Origin: Mesorhizobium wenxiniae
GTDB lineage: Bacteria; Pseudomonadota; Alphaproteobacteria; Rhizobiales; Rhizobiaceae
Assembly (NCBI RefSeq): GCF_002284535.1
Contig: NZ_NPKH01000033.1
Coordinates: 162,379-226,378 of the forward strand
Direction: 5' to 3'
Length of the DNA stretch: 64,000 nucleotides
The position numbers and the translations under genes were made by a program. Below are positions 40,467 to 47,761 of the stretch, piece by piece (position 1 is the stretch's first letter; each line of letters starts with the position of its first letter). The notes under the pieces are model-generated. The model did no database searches, was not told the origin of the DNA, and was given only the letters and a program-made list of their open reading frames with translations.

Positions 40467-40631
40467 GAATTAGGGGTTGTGGACGAGGTCCTCATCCATG
40501 TCGCGCCCGTTCTCATCGGCGACGGCATCCGCCTCTTCAGCCAGAACGGCATGGAGCCGGTCAGGCTGTAGGAGACCGAGGTCCCGGAACCGGGGCGGAT
40601 CACCAACATGCGCTTCCGCTTCACGGGATAG
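40467..40631 (+). pseudogene. Remnant of a DHFR-like (RibD C-terminal domain) gene
   Basis: Only the C-terminal quarter survives: ELGVVDEVLIHVAPVLIGDG, IRLFSQNGMEPVRL, an in-frame TAG at 40569-40571, then ETEVPEPGRITNMRFRFTG and a final stop. This is the typical ending of dihydrofolate-reductase-family proteins of the RibD type. It starts in mid-domain 24 bases after the AHSA1 gene and is directly followed by an intact paralogue at 40674. The upstream part must have been deleted. Confidence 0.7.
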
Positions 40632-40673
40632 GGCCGAGAATTCACAAAGGGGATATACGAAGAGGCGGGTTCT

Positions 40674-41222
40674 ATGAGAAAACTGATCATATGGGACATG
40701 GTGACCGTCGACGGCTTCTTCGAAGGTCCGGACAGGGACATCAGCTGGTTCGTCTTCGAAGAAGAACTCGAGAACTACATTCGTGAGACCCAGGAAAAGG
40801 CCGACACGCTGATCTTCGGCCGCGTGACCTACGAGCTCATGGCAGCCTATTGGCCGTCCGAGCAAGGCTGGATCGCGGACTTCATGAACAAGATCGAGAA
40901 GGTGGTCTTCTCGCGCACGCTGAAAAGCGTCGACTGGAACAACACGAAGCTCTTCAACGGCAATGTCGCGGAAGAAGTCTCCAAGCTGAAGACCAGGGAC
41001 GGCGGAGACATCTTCGTGTTCGGCAGCGCCGACCTCACGGCGACCCTGATGGAGCACGGCCTGATCGACGAGTATCACCTCGGGATAAACCCCGTCATTC
41101 TCGGGAGAGGCACGCTGCTCTTCAAGGGCGGCCCGAACCGGATACCCCTGAAGCATCTGGAGACGAGGACCCTTAAGTCAGGTGTTGTCATTCTCCACTA
41201 CGCGCCGGAAAGCAGACAATGA
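40674..41222 (+). CDS. Dihydrofolate-reductase-family protein (RibD C-terminal domain)
   Basis: 182 residues, RibD_C/YyaP type: MRKLIIWDMVTVDGFFEGPD at the start, TLIFGRVTYELMAAYWPSEQ, and near the end DIFVFGSADLTATLMEHGLI, IDEYHLGINPVILGRGTLLF. The NADPH-binding glycines are present. These are reductases of unknown substrate, not the essential DHFR. It follows the remnant of a related gene by 42 bases; together with the ArsR-AHSA1 pair it forms a set often found together in soil bacteria. Confidence 0.9.
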   Translation: MRKLIIWDMVTVDGFFEGPDRDISWFVFEEELENYIRETQEKADTLIFGRVTYELMAAYWPSEQGWIADFMNKIEKVVFSRTLKSVDWNNTKLFNGNVAEEVSKLKTRDGGDIFVFGSADLTATLMEHGLIDEYHLGINPVILGRGTLLFKGGPNRIPLKHLETRTLKSGVVILHYAPESRQ

Positions 41223-41350
41223 CGATCGATCGGCCGATGAGCTTCGGGCCCTCTGATCAGAAGTCTGGCACCTGACTCCGCACCGGTGCGCGGAATGCCA
41301 GCGGAGCAAGAACGAGTAACTCCGCCCTGAATTGCGTCAGATGCGAAATC

Positions 41351-41617
41351 CTATGCGAATAAGCCGACTGCTCGATCGTAAAAATGGTCGAGAGCGCAGC
41401 GCCTGGCGGCAACCCGGGCGGCTTCAAGCAATTCCTCGCGACACGAGGCGCCGTCCTTGTAGGTTGCGATGACCGCGCGCGCGATCATTTGGGCGTCCTC
41501 GTTGTCAAGCTCCGCTTCGCCGGACCGCAAAATTTCCCGAACCACACCCCTCAAGAGATCCAGTTCAATGGTTGAAAAGACGCCCATATCGGGCGCGGAT
41601 GTGCACTCCACCGCCAT
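41351..41617 (-). CDS. Hypothetical helical protein (88 aa)
   Basis: The start at 41617 follows GGGAGGA; the frame to 41719 is longer but without support. Sequence MAVECTSAPDMGVFSTIELD, LLRGVVREILRSGEAELDNE and AQMIARAVIATYKDGASCRE is amphipathic helix throughout with two cysteines near the end. No family is recognised. Cytosolic. It stands alone. Confidence 0.7.
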   Translation of the reverse strand: MAVECTSAPDMGVFSTIELDLLRGVVREILRSGEAELDNEDAQMIARAVIATYKDGASCREELLEAARVAARRCALDHFYDRAVGLFA

Positions 41618-41754
41618 CTGAATTCCTCCCGTCGTCACGATATCAAACACGTGAGAGATTACAACTAAAGTATTAGGCAACCGCTTCGGAGGCCGTTCGA
41701 CACCCGAACACCGCTGCAACCTTGCTATGCCGCATTTGCCCGAAGTGCCGCGAA

Positions 41755-41979
41755 ATGCTTATCTCACGTCGGGCAGACAGAAGTGGTGCCATCTCATTGC
41801 CGAAGCGTGCGCAGACAACGATCGACGTCGAGGAAATGGACGGTCGCTGGTATATTAAAGTGAACGTCGAGGGTCGCGATAGGCGCGCCCTTGGCCCCTT
41901 CAAATCACGTGAAGATGCACGGGTAATGGCGAACGAGCAGCGCGATCGATTAAGAGATGAGGCAAATATTAGCGATTGA
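41755..41979 (+). CDS. Hypothetical small protein (74 aa)
   Basis: The ATG at 41755 is taken as start; a TTG at 41722 would add 11 residues with a CxxC pair (CRICPKC). The core TTIDVEEMDGRWYIKVNVEG, RRALGPFKSREDARVMANEQ is a small strand-strand-helix fold, as in some phage-type or DUF domains, with a basic-acidic tail. No family is assigned. No clear ribosome site. Confidence 0.5.
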   Translation: MLISRRADRSGAISLPKRAQTTIDVEEMDGRWYIKVNVEGRDRRALGPFKSREDARVMANEQRDRLRDEANISD

Positions 41980-42075
41980 GGCGGTTGCCGGACGCAACCC
42001 CTTACTGAAACAGGTTGCGCCGTATGACGTGCAAACGTCGCTAATGGGATCAGACCGGCTATCGGTGGAGTACTC

Positions 42076-42507
42076 GTGAAGAAGACTGTCGTTAGGGTTG
42101 TCTGTGCCATCGGCCAAGCGGGGCAGCTCGGCCTCGATGGTGGCCTTCCGTGGGAAGGCAACCGGTCGCCCGAGTTTGTCGCTGACGTTGCACGATTTTT
42201 CGACCTCACCAGAGGGCACGTCTTGCTCGCCGGTCCCAAGACGATCGCAAGCATTCCGGATTTTGCTCGCCCGGATCGGGAACTTGTCGTCGTTCGCTCC
42301 AGCATGGATCCGGAGGACACGCTCCGGCGCTTTGCCGGCCGTGTCGTCTTCATCGGCGGCGGTCCACCGGTGTGGGACGCCTACGCGCGCTTCGTCAGCC
42401 ATTGGGATGTCACCCGGCTGCCGTATGACGGGCCGGCAGACCGCTGGTTCGACGCAAGATGGCTTACGGGAGGTGGCAACGTTGCCGGAAATCACCGCGA
42501 CCAATGA
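42076..42507 (+). CDS. Dihydrofolate reductase-like protein (FolA fold, 143 aa)
   Basis: The GTG at 42076 follows GGTGGAG. Recognisable DHFR pieces: VVCAIGQAGQLGLDGGLPWE (substrate loop with the Leu-Pro-Trp), HVLLAGPKTIASIPDFARPD (cofactor site) and RVVFIGGGPPVWDAYARFVS (second Gly-rich loop). The catalytic acidic residue after LPW is displaced, and the length is short for FolA (~160-170), so it may be a diverged paralogue. It is the third DHFR-fold gene within 2 kb. Confidence 0.7.
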   Translation: MKKTVVRVVCAIGQAGQLGLDGGLPWEGNRSPEFVADVARFFDLTRGHVLLAGPKTIASIPDFARPDRELVVVRSSMDPEDTLRRFAGRVVFIGGGPPVWDAYARFVSHWDVTRLPYDGPADRWFDARWLTGGGNVAGNHRDQ

Positions 42508-42512
42508 AGGCT

Positions 42513-42564
42513 CGGATGCTGACGCCCGCTACGAACATGTAGGTGTTGGAGCCGAATGGTATTA
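42513..42564. repeat. Dispersed repeat, copy 2
   Basis: Second copy of the repeat at 38902-38953. It starts 5 bases after the FolA-like stop and ends 38 bases before the start of the membrane protein at 42603. Confidence 0.65.
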
Positions 42565-42602
42565 ACCTGCGCGGTCTCGGGCTTCAGCGAGCTGGCAAAC
42601 GC

Positions 42603-43544
42603 ATGGATTTCAGCACCTTCTTAGGGCGAGGCTATTTCCTCATCGGCGGCCTCATCCTGGTCGGTGCCGGGCTTCTGATCCTTTCGCTGATCGTCAATGC
42701 TCGTGTGGCACACAATGTGCGCCACGACATACGCCATCGTGAAAAGCTGCTGGAATATTATCGCAACATCTTTTCCCAGCTCGGGGTGATCCTGATCGGT
42801 ATTGGCGTTTCTCTGTTCATCTTCTTTTTCCAGCAGAATTATCAGGACCAGCGCAAACGCGAAACGGAGCTGCAGCTGGTTCTCGCCAAACTGGCCGCGC
42901 GCATTGCGCGCGGTGCCGCCGTCGTCGAATACCTCAGCGAATTCGATGCGCTGCTGGATGATGGCGGGCCTTATATCAGCCCCGAACTCGGTGGAACGAA
43001 TGCCGCGATCAGCGCCCACGGGGCGGAACTCGGCAAGCAGGTCGCCGAGATCCTTTTGGTAGAGCGCGACGTCGAGGTTCAAGCGTTCGAGATCCTGAAC
43101 CTATCGCGCGATTTCGAAGCATCGTTCGTCGTCAACGAACTCGACCCCGCGCTGTGGTTCAACATCGTCCAGGATGAGAGCGAGATCAAATATGCCACCA
43201 CTCAGCTCGTCCTCGACTACAAGGACCTGCAGGATGCGATCGGCGGAGACTCGATCGCGGTTGCGATCGCAAATCCTGAAAAGGAGGCAAAGATCAAGCA
43301 GGAGGTGCTCGACATCTTTTATGATGCCGACCTCTTGCGCCAGCGCAGCAGGAGACTTCTCGGCCGTGCGTGCTGGCTTTTCAGCAAGGGGCGCAGCTTC
43401 GTCAACCTTGGACCGGTCAACGAGATCGAGGCCGATGCCAGGTCTCACCAGGAATGGATCGATCGGTCGAAGCGCTTCCTGACGCAGTTGAAGTCTGGAA
43501 GCGGCGATTGTTTCAAATTGCTCCAGTTCAACCCGGCGTCCTGA
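42603..43544 (+). CDS. Hypothetical membrane protein with two helices and coiled tail (313 aa)
   Basis: The start at 42603 is the first ATG before the membrane part; the ORF opens earlier inside a repeat. Helix 1 is YFLIGGLILVGAGLLILSLI, then a charged loop (RHDIRHREKLLEYYRN), helix 2 LGVILIGIGVSLFIFFFQQN. The remaining ~230 residues are hydrophilic and mostly helical (KRETELQLVLAKLAARIARG). No named domain is recognised. The layout suggests an inner-membrane sensor or scaffold with a cytosolic tail. The gene stands alone beside the dispersed repeat. Confidence 0.7.
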   Translation: MDFSTFLGRGYFLIGGLILVGAGLLILSLIVNARVAHNVRHDIRHREKLLEYYRNIFSQLGVILIGIGVSLFIFFFQQNYQDQRKRETELQLVLAKLAARIARGAAVVEYLSEFDALLDDGGPYISPELGGTNAAISAHGAELGKQVAEILLVERDVEVQAFEILNLSRDFEASFVVNELDPALWFNIVQDESEIKYATTQLVLDYKDLQDAIGGDSIAVAIANPEKEAKIKQEVLDIFYDADLLRQRSRRLLGRACWLFSKGRSFVNLGPVNEIEADARSHQEWIDRSKRFLTQLKSGSGDCFKLLQFNPAS

Positions 43545-43850
43545 GTTGAGAACGCGCCGGCAAAAGGCCCGCCACCCTGCGGCTCTAGGACTCAGACTCC
43601 GTTAGCTGGCTACCGCCGATGGTCGATATGGGTGGAATGTTGCCGTTCGTCTCGTCGATCGGGAACGAGAAAGTGGTTGATCCGGACGGAACTGCAAGAG
43701 TATCCCGACACGGGCGCACGCCAGTTCGGGTAGACTTGGGACTCGGATTTGCGGCGCCTGGCCTAATCGCTGCTGATGCAGAACCGGATGACCATTCTGA
43801 TCCAAGGCTCTATAACAGGCCAACAGAATTGCGATGATCAAGGGGAGACG
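43545..43850. other. Intergenic region
   Basis: About 306 bases before the second molybdenum enzyme operon; its promoter should be here. Open frames in this stretch have no ribosome sites and no protein-like pattern. I see no palindrome strong enough to call an operator. Confidence 0.4.
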
Positions 43851-44711
43851 ATGCGCTACATACGTCCGCTTTCAATGGAAGACGCCGTTGGCCAGTTGGC
43901 CGGCTCGTCTGGCACGGCCGCCATTCTCGCCGGAGGCAGCGACCTCCTGGTCAGGATGAAAGGCGGCTTTATCGAGCCCGACCTGATCCTCGACATCAAG
44001 GCGATCGATGGGCTCAGCGAAATCAGGGAAACGGCGGAGGGCTTCAGCATCGGTGCGGCGGTCTCCTGCGCCTTGATGGGGGAGAGCGCGGCCTTGAAAG
44101 GGGAATGGCCGGGCGTCGTCGAAGCGGCCAAGCTGATCGGCTCGAAACAGGTGCAGGGACGCTGCACCATAACAGGCAATCTTTGCAACGCCTCGCCGGC
44201 AGCCGACAGCGTGCCGGCGTTGGTAGCCGCCGGCGCTATGGCATTGATAGCCGGGCCAGCAGGCAGGCGCACCGTCGCGGTGGAGGCAGTGCCGACCGGG
44301 CCGGGCAAGACGTCGCTCGCCAAGGGCGAGATCATCGAGGCGATCCTGCTCGACAGGCGCGCGCCGCGCTCCGGCGATGCCTATCTGCGTTTCATTCCAC
44401 GCACGGAGATGGACATCGCCGTGGTCAGCGCCGGGGTGAACCTGACGCTCGATGAACAAGGTGTCGTCAAATCGGCCCGCGTGGCACTGGGCGCCGTGGC
44501 GCCGACGGTGCTGCTGGTGGAAGAGGCCACCGAGGCCCTCATCGGCAGGAAGCTGGACGAAGCAGCACTTGAGCGGCTCGCCAAGGTCTGCTCCGGGGCC
44601 TGCCGTCCCATCGACGACAAGCGGGGCACCGTCGAGTTCAGAAGAAAAGTTGCGGGCGTGCTGGCCAGGCGGGCCGCCACGACCGCCTATGCACGTGCAG
44701 GAGGCAAATGA
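43851..44711 (+). CDS. FAD-binding subunit, xanthine dehydrogenase family (CoxM-like)
   Basis: 286 residues; the start at 43851 follows AGGGGAG. FAD contacts: AILAGGSDLLVRMKGGFIEP and GRCTITGNLCNASPAADSVP. The C-terminal CO-dehydrogenase flavoprotein domain follows (AYLRFIPRTEMDIAVVSAGV). No extra 4Fe-4S insert is present, unlike the PaoB-like protein at 36173. First gene of a four-gene operon with short or overlapping junctions. Confidence 0.92.
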   Translation: MRYIRPLSMEDAVGQLAGSSGTAAILAGGSDLLVRMKGGFIEPDLILDIKAIDGLSEIRETAEGFSIGAAVSCALMGESAALKGEWPGVVEAAKLIGSKQVQGRCTITGNLCNASPAADSVPALVAAGAMALIAGPAGRRTVAVEAVPTGPGKTSLAKGEIIEAILLDRRAPRSGDAYLRFIPRTEMDIAVVSAGVNLTLDEQGVVKSARVALGAVAPTVLLVEEATEALIGRKLDEAALERLAKVCSGACRPIDDKRGTVEFRRKVAGVLARRAATTAYARAGGK

Positions 44712-45187
44712 TGGCTGGTGTAGCAGTCTCAACCACAATCAACGGCGACAATGTCGAGTACCTTTGCCAACCGGACGAGACGCTGCTCGACGTGCTGCGC
44801 GACCGCCTCGGGCTGACGGGCGCCAAGGAAGGCTGCGGCACCGGCGACTGCGGCGCCTGCAGCATCATTCTCGACGACCGGCTGGTGTGCTCGTGCCTGG
44901 TGCTTGGCGCGGAGGCTGAAGGCCGGCGTGTCGAGACCATCGAGGGCATGGCGCATGGCGACAGGCTGCATCCGCTGCAGCAGAAGTTCCTCGAGCACGC
45001 AGCGCTGCAATGCGGCATCTGCACGCCGGGCTTCCTGATCGCGGCGAAGGACCTTTTGGCCAAGAACCCCGACCCCACCGAGGAGGAAATCCGCTTCGGC
45101 CTCGCCGGGAACCTCTGCCGCTGTACCGGCTATGACAAGATCGTGCGCGCCGTCCAGGACGCCGCCAGCGTGATGAAGGGAGCGTGA
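44708..45187 (+). CDS. 2Fe-2S subunit, xanthine dehydrogenase family (CoxS-like)
   Basis: 159 residues, overlapping the FAD subunit by 4 bases. Clusters: GCGTGDCGACSIILDDRLVC and LQCGICTPGFLIAAKDLLAK with NLCRCTGYDKIVRAVQDAAS. The sequence has no signal peptide, so the complex is cytosolic. Order FAD, Fe-S, Mo is the Cox-type order and differs from the Pao-type operon at 33.8-37.7 kb. Confidence 0.94.
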   Translation: MMAGVAVSTTINGDNVEYLCQPDETLLDVLRDRLGLTGAKEGCGTGDCGACSIILDDRLVCSCLVLGAEAEGRRVETIEGMAHGDRLHPLQQKFLEHAALQCGICTPGFLIAAKDLLAKNPDPTEEEIRFGLAGNLCRCTGYDKIVRAVQDAASVMKGA

Positions 45188-45189
45188 CG

Positions 45190-47454
45190 ATGAATTTCGA
45201 TCCGCGTTACTCCAATCGCAGTTTCACCTCCGTCGGCACGCGTCCCATCCGCCCCGACGGCGTCGACAAGGTGACGGGCCGCGCCCGCTACGGCGCGGAC
45301 TTCAACATGGCCGGCCAATTGGTCGGGCGTGTTCTGAGAAGCCCGCACCCCCACGCCAAAATCAGGAAGATCGACACCGCGAAGGCGGAGAAGCTCGCCG
45401 GTGTGAAGGCGGTGATCACCGCGGCCGACCTGCCCGACCTTACCGACGGCGATGCCGCCATGTACGACATCCTCGACAACTGCATGGCGCGCAAGAAGGC
45501 GCTCTATGACGGCCATGCGGTCGCCGCGGTCGCCGCGGTCGACGCCCGCACGGCAAGGCAGGCGCTGAAGCTGATCGAGGTCGACTATGAGGTGCTGCTG
45601 CATGTGACCGATGTCGACGAGGCGATGAAGCACACGGCACCCCTACTTAACGACGCCATCTTCACCGAGGGCCTCGAGGAAAAGCCCGTCAAGCCTTCCA
45701 ACGTCACCAAGCGCACGCAGTTTGGCCATGGCGACATCCATGAAGGTTTCGGCCAGGCCGACTTCGTCGTCAAGCGCTCCTTCAAGACCGAGCAGACGCA
45801 CCAGGGCTATATCGAGCCTCATGCCTGCGTGGCGAGCGTCAGCTCCGACGGCACCGCCGACCTTTGGGTCTGCACGCAAGGCCATTTCGTCTACCGCCAG
45901 CACTGCGCCCAACTGCTTGGCATGGAAGCCTCCAAGCTGCGCGTCACCTCGTCGGAGATCGGCGGCGGTTTCGGCGGCAAGACTCACGTCTGGGCCGAGC
46001 CGGTGGCGCTGGCGCTGGCGCGCAAGGCCGGCCGGCCGGTCAAGCTGGTGATGACGCGTGACGAGGTGTTCCGCGCCTCGGGGCCGACCAGCGCCACCTC
46101 GATCGACGTCAGGATCGGCGCCCGCAAGGACGGCACGATCACCGCGGCCGAGGCGACGCTGCGCTATTCCTGCGGCCCCTATGCCGGCATGTGGGCCGAG
46201 ATCGGCGCCATGACGGCGTTCGCCTGCTACAGGCTCGAGAACGTCAGGACGGTTGGCTACGAAGTGCTGGTCAACCGGCCGAAGACCGCCGCCTATCGGG
46301 CGCCGTCGGCGCCGATGGCGGCGTTTGCGGTGGAAAGTGCGATCGACGAACTGGCCAAGGAGATCGGCATGGACCCGGTCGAATTCCGGATCAGAAACGC
46401 CGCACAGGAAGGCACCAGATCTTCCTACGGCCCGGTATATGGCCCGATCGGCATCGGCCCGACGCTGGAAGCGGCGAAGAACCATCCGCACATGAAGGCT
46501 CCGCTGGGCAAGAACCAGGGCCGTGGCATGGCTTGCGGCTTCTGGTTCAACTTCGGCGGCCAGACCTGCACCGACCTCAACATCGGCATGGACGGCTCGG
46601 TCTCGCTTGCCGTCGGCACGGTCGATGTGGGTGGTTCCCGCGCGTCGCTGTCGCTGGTGGCGGCGGAGGAACTCGGCATCGCCTATGAGCAGGTCAAGGC
46701 GGTGGTCGCCGACACCTCCAGCCTTGGCTACAACGACATGACGGACGGCAGCCGCGGCACCTTCTCCTCCTCGATGGCGACGATCTCGGCCGCCCGCAAC
46801 ACCATCAAGATCCTGCGCGAACGCGCCGCGCAGATGTGGGACATTCCCGTCGACGACGTGGTCTGGGAAAAGGGCCACGCGATTGCTAAGGGCGAGAAGT
46901 ACGGCAACCTTGCGGCGCTGTCCCTGAAGGAGATCGCGGCGGCGTCAGGAAAAACGGGCGGGCCGATCGCCGGCCACAGCGAGCTCGTCGCCGACGGGGC
47001 CGGCGTCTCCTTCGCCACCCATATCTGCGATATCGAGGTCGATCCGGAGACCGGCACCACGAGGGTCCTGCGCTACACAGTCGTCCAGGATGCCGGCAAG
47101 GCGGTGCACCCGACCTATGTCGAGGGCCAGTACCAGGGGGGTGCTGCGCAAGGCATCGGCTGGGCGCTCAACGAAGAGTATATCTACGGCAAGGACGGGC
47201 GGCTGCAGAACCCCGGCTTCCTCGACTACCGGATCCCGGTCTGCTCGGACCTGCCGATGATCGACACGCAGATCCTCGAGATCCCCAATCCCAACCATCC
47301 TTACGGGGTGCGCGGCGTCGGCGAGACCTCGATCGTGCCGCCGCTGGCGGCGATCGCCAATGCGGTGTCGAACGCAGCCGGCGTGCGCATGACGCATATC
47401 CCGATGTCGCCGCCGCGGATTCTCGCGGCGATCGAGGCGGAACGGGGAGGCTGA
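45190..47454 (+). CDS. Molybdopterin-binding subunit, xanthine dehydrogenase family (CoxL-like)
   Basis: 754 residues. The ATG at 45190 has GGAG seven bases before; a GTG at 45184 overlaps the previous stop. It has VDKVTGRARYGADFNMAGQL, SSEIGGGFGGKTHVWAEPVA, and the active-site glutamate in RGVGETSIVPPLAAIANAVS. The CO-dehydrogenase signature AYRCSFR is replaced by AYRAPSAP, so it is not a carbon-monoxide dehydrogenase; substrate could be a purine, aldehyde or N-heterocycle. The next gene, MoaD-like, is directly coupled. Confidence 0.92.
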   Translation: MNFDPRYSNRSFTSVGTRPIRPDGVDKVTGRARYGADFNMAGQLVGRVLRSPHPHAKIRKIDTAKAEKLAGVKAVITAADLPDLTDGDAAMYDILDNCMARKKALYDGHAVAAVAAVDARTARQALKLIEVDYEVLLHVTDVDEAMKHTAPLLNDAIFTEGLEEKPVKPSNVTKRTQFGHGDIHEGFGQADFVVKRSFKTEQTHQGYIEPHACVASVSSDGTADLWVCTQGHFVYRQHCAQLLGMEASKLRVTSSEIGGGFGGKTHVWAEPVALALARKAGRPVKLVMTRDEVFRASGPTSATSIDVRIGARKDGTITAAEATLRYSCGPYAGMWAEIGAMTAFACYRLENVRTVGYEVLVNRPKTAAYRAPSAPMAAFAVESAIDELAKEIGMDPVEFRIRNAAQEGTRSSYGPVYGPIGIGPTLEAAKNHPHMKAPLGKNQGRGMACGFWFNFGGQTCTDLNIGMDGSVSLAVGTVDVGGSRASLSLVAAEELGIAYEQVKAVVADTSSLGYNDMTDGSRGTFSSSMATISAARNTIKILRERAAQMWDIPVDDVVWEKGHAIAKGEKYGNLAALSLKEIAAASGKTGGPIAGHSELVADGAGVSFATHICDIEVDPETGTTRVLRYTVVQDAGKAVHPTYVEGQYQGGAAQGIGWALNEEYIYGKDGRLQNPGFLDYRIPVCSDLPMIDTQILEIPNPNHPYGVRGVGETSIVPPLAAIANAVSNAAGVRMTHIPMSPPRILAAIEAERGG

Positions 47455-47699
47455 TGGTCGAGGTGACGCTCTGGGGATCTCTCGGCGCAATCGCCGGAGG
47501 CAAGAGCAAGGTCGAGATCGAGGCGAAGGATATTCGGGAGCTGTTCAGGAAGTTGGCTGAGCAGTATCCCGGCCTCGAGCCCTACATCGACCGCGGCATC
47601 GCAGTCGCTATCGACGGGGTGATTTATCGCGACACCTGGTCGAAGGAACTGCCCGAGGGGGCGGAGATTTTCCTGCTGCCGAGGTTGGCTGGGGGGTGA
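47454..47699 (+). CDS. MoaD/ThiS-family protein inside the Mo-enzyme operon (81 aa)
   Basis: Starts on the last base of the CoxL-like stop codon, so the two are translationally coupled. The beta-grasp fold is visible: MVEVTLWGSLGAIAGGKSKV, IRELFRKLAEQYPGLEPYID, VAIDGVIYRDTW and GAEIFLLPRLAGG. The C-terminal Gly-Gly needed for thiocarboxylation is present. In MoaD it donates sulfur to molybdopterin. A dedicated copy beside this enzyme is inferred to support its cofactor, or to act as a substrate carrier. Confidence 0.85.
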   Translation: MVEVTLWGSLGAIAGGKSKVEIEAKDIRELFRKLAEQYPGLEPYIDRGIAVAIDGVIYRDTWSKELPEGAEIFLLPRLAGG

Positions 47700-47761
47700 G
47701 TGGGACGAGGACGCGCGGTATATAGAATGGCAGCTTTGCGCCATGAAGCGGCCGTTAACCG

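Noticed and set aside
45190..47454. Carbon-monoxide dehydrogenase large subunit
   Set aside because: The active-site loop AYRCSFR of true CoxL is replaced by AYRAPSAP, so only family membership is supported.
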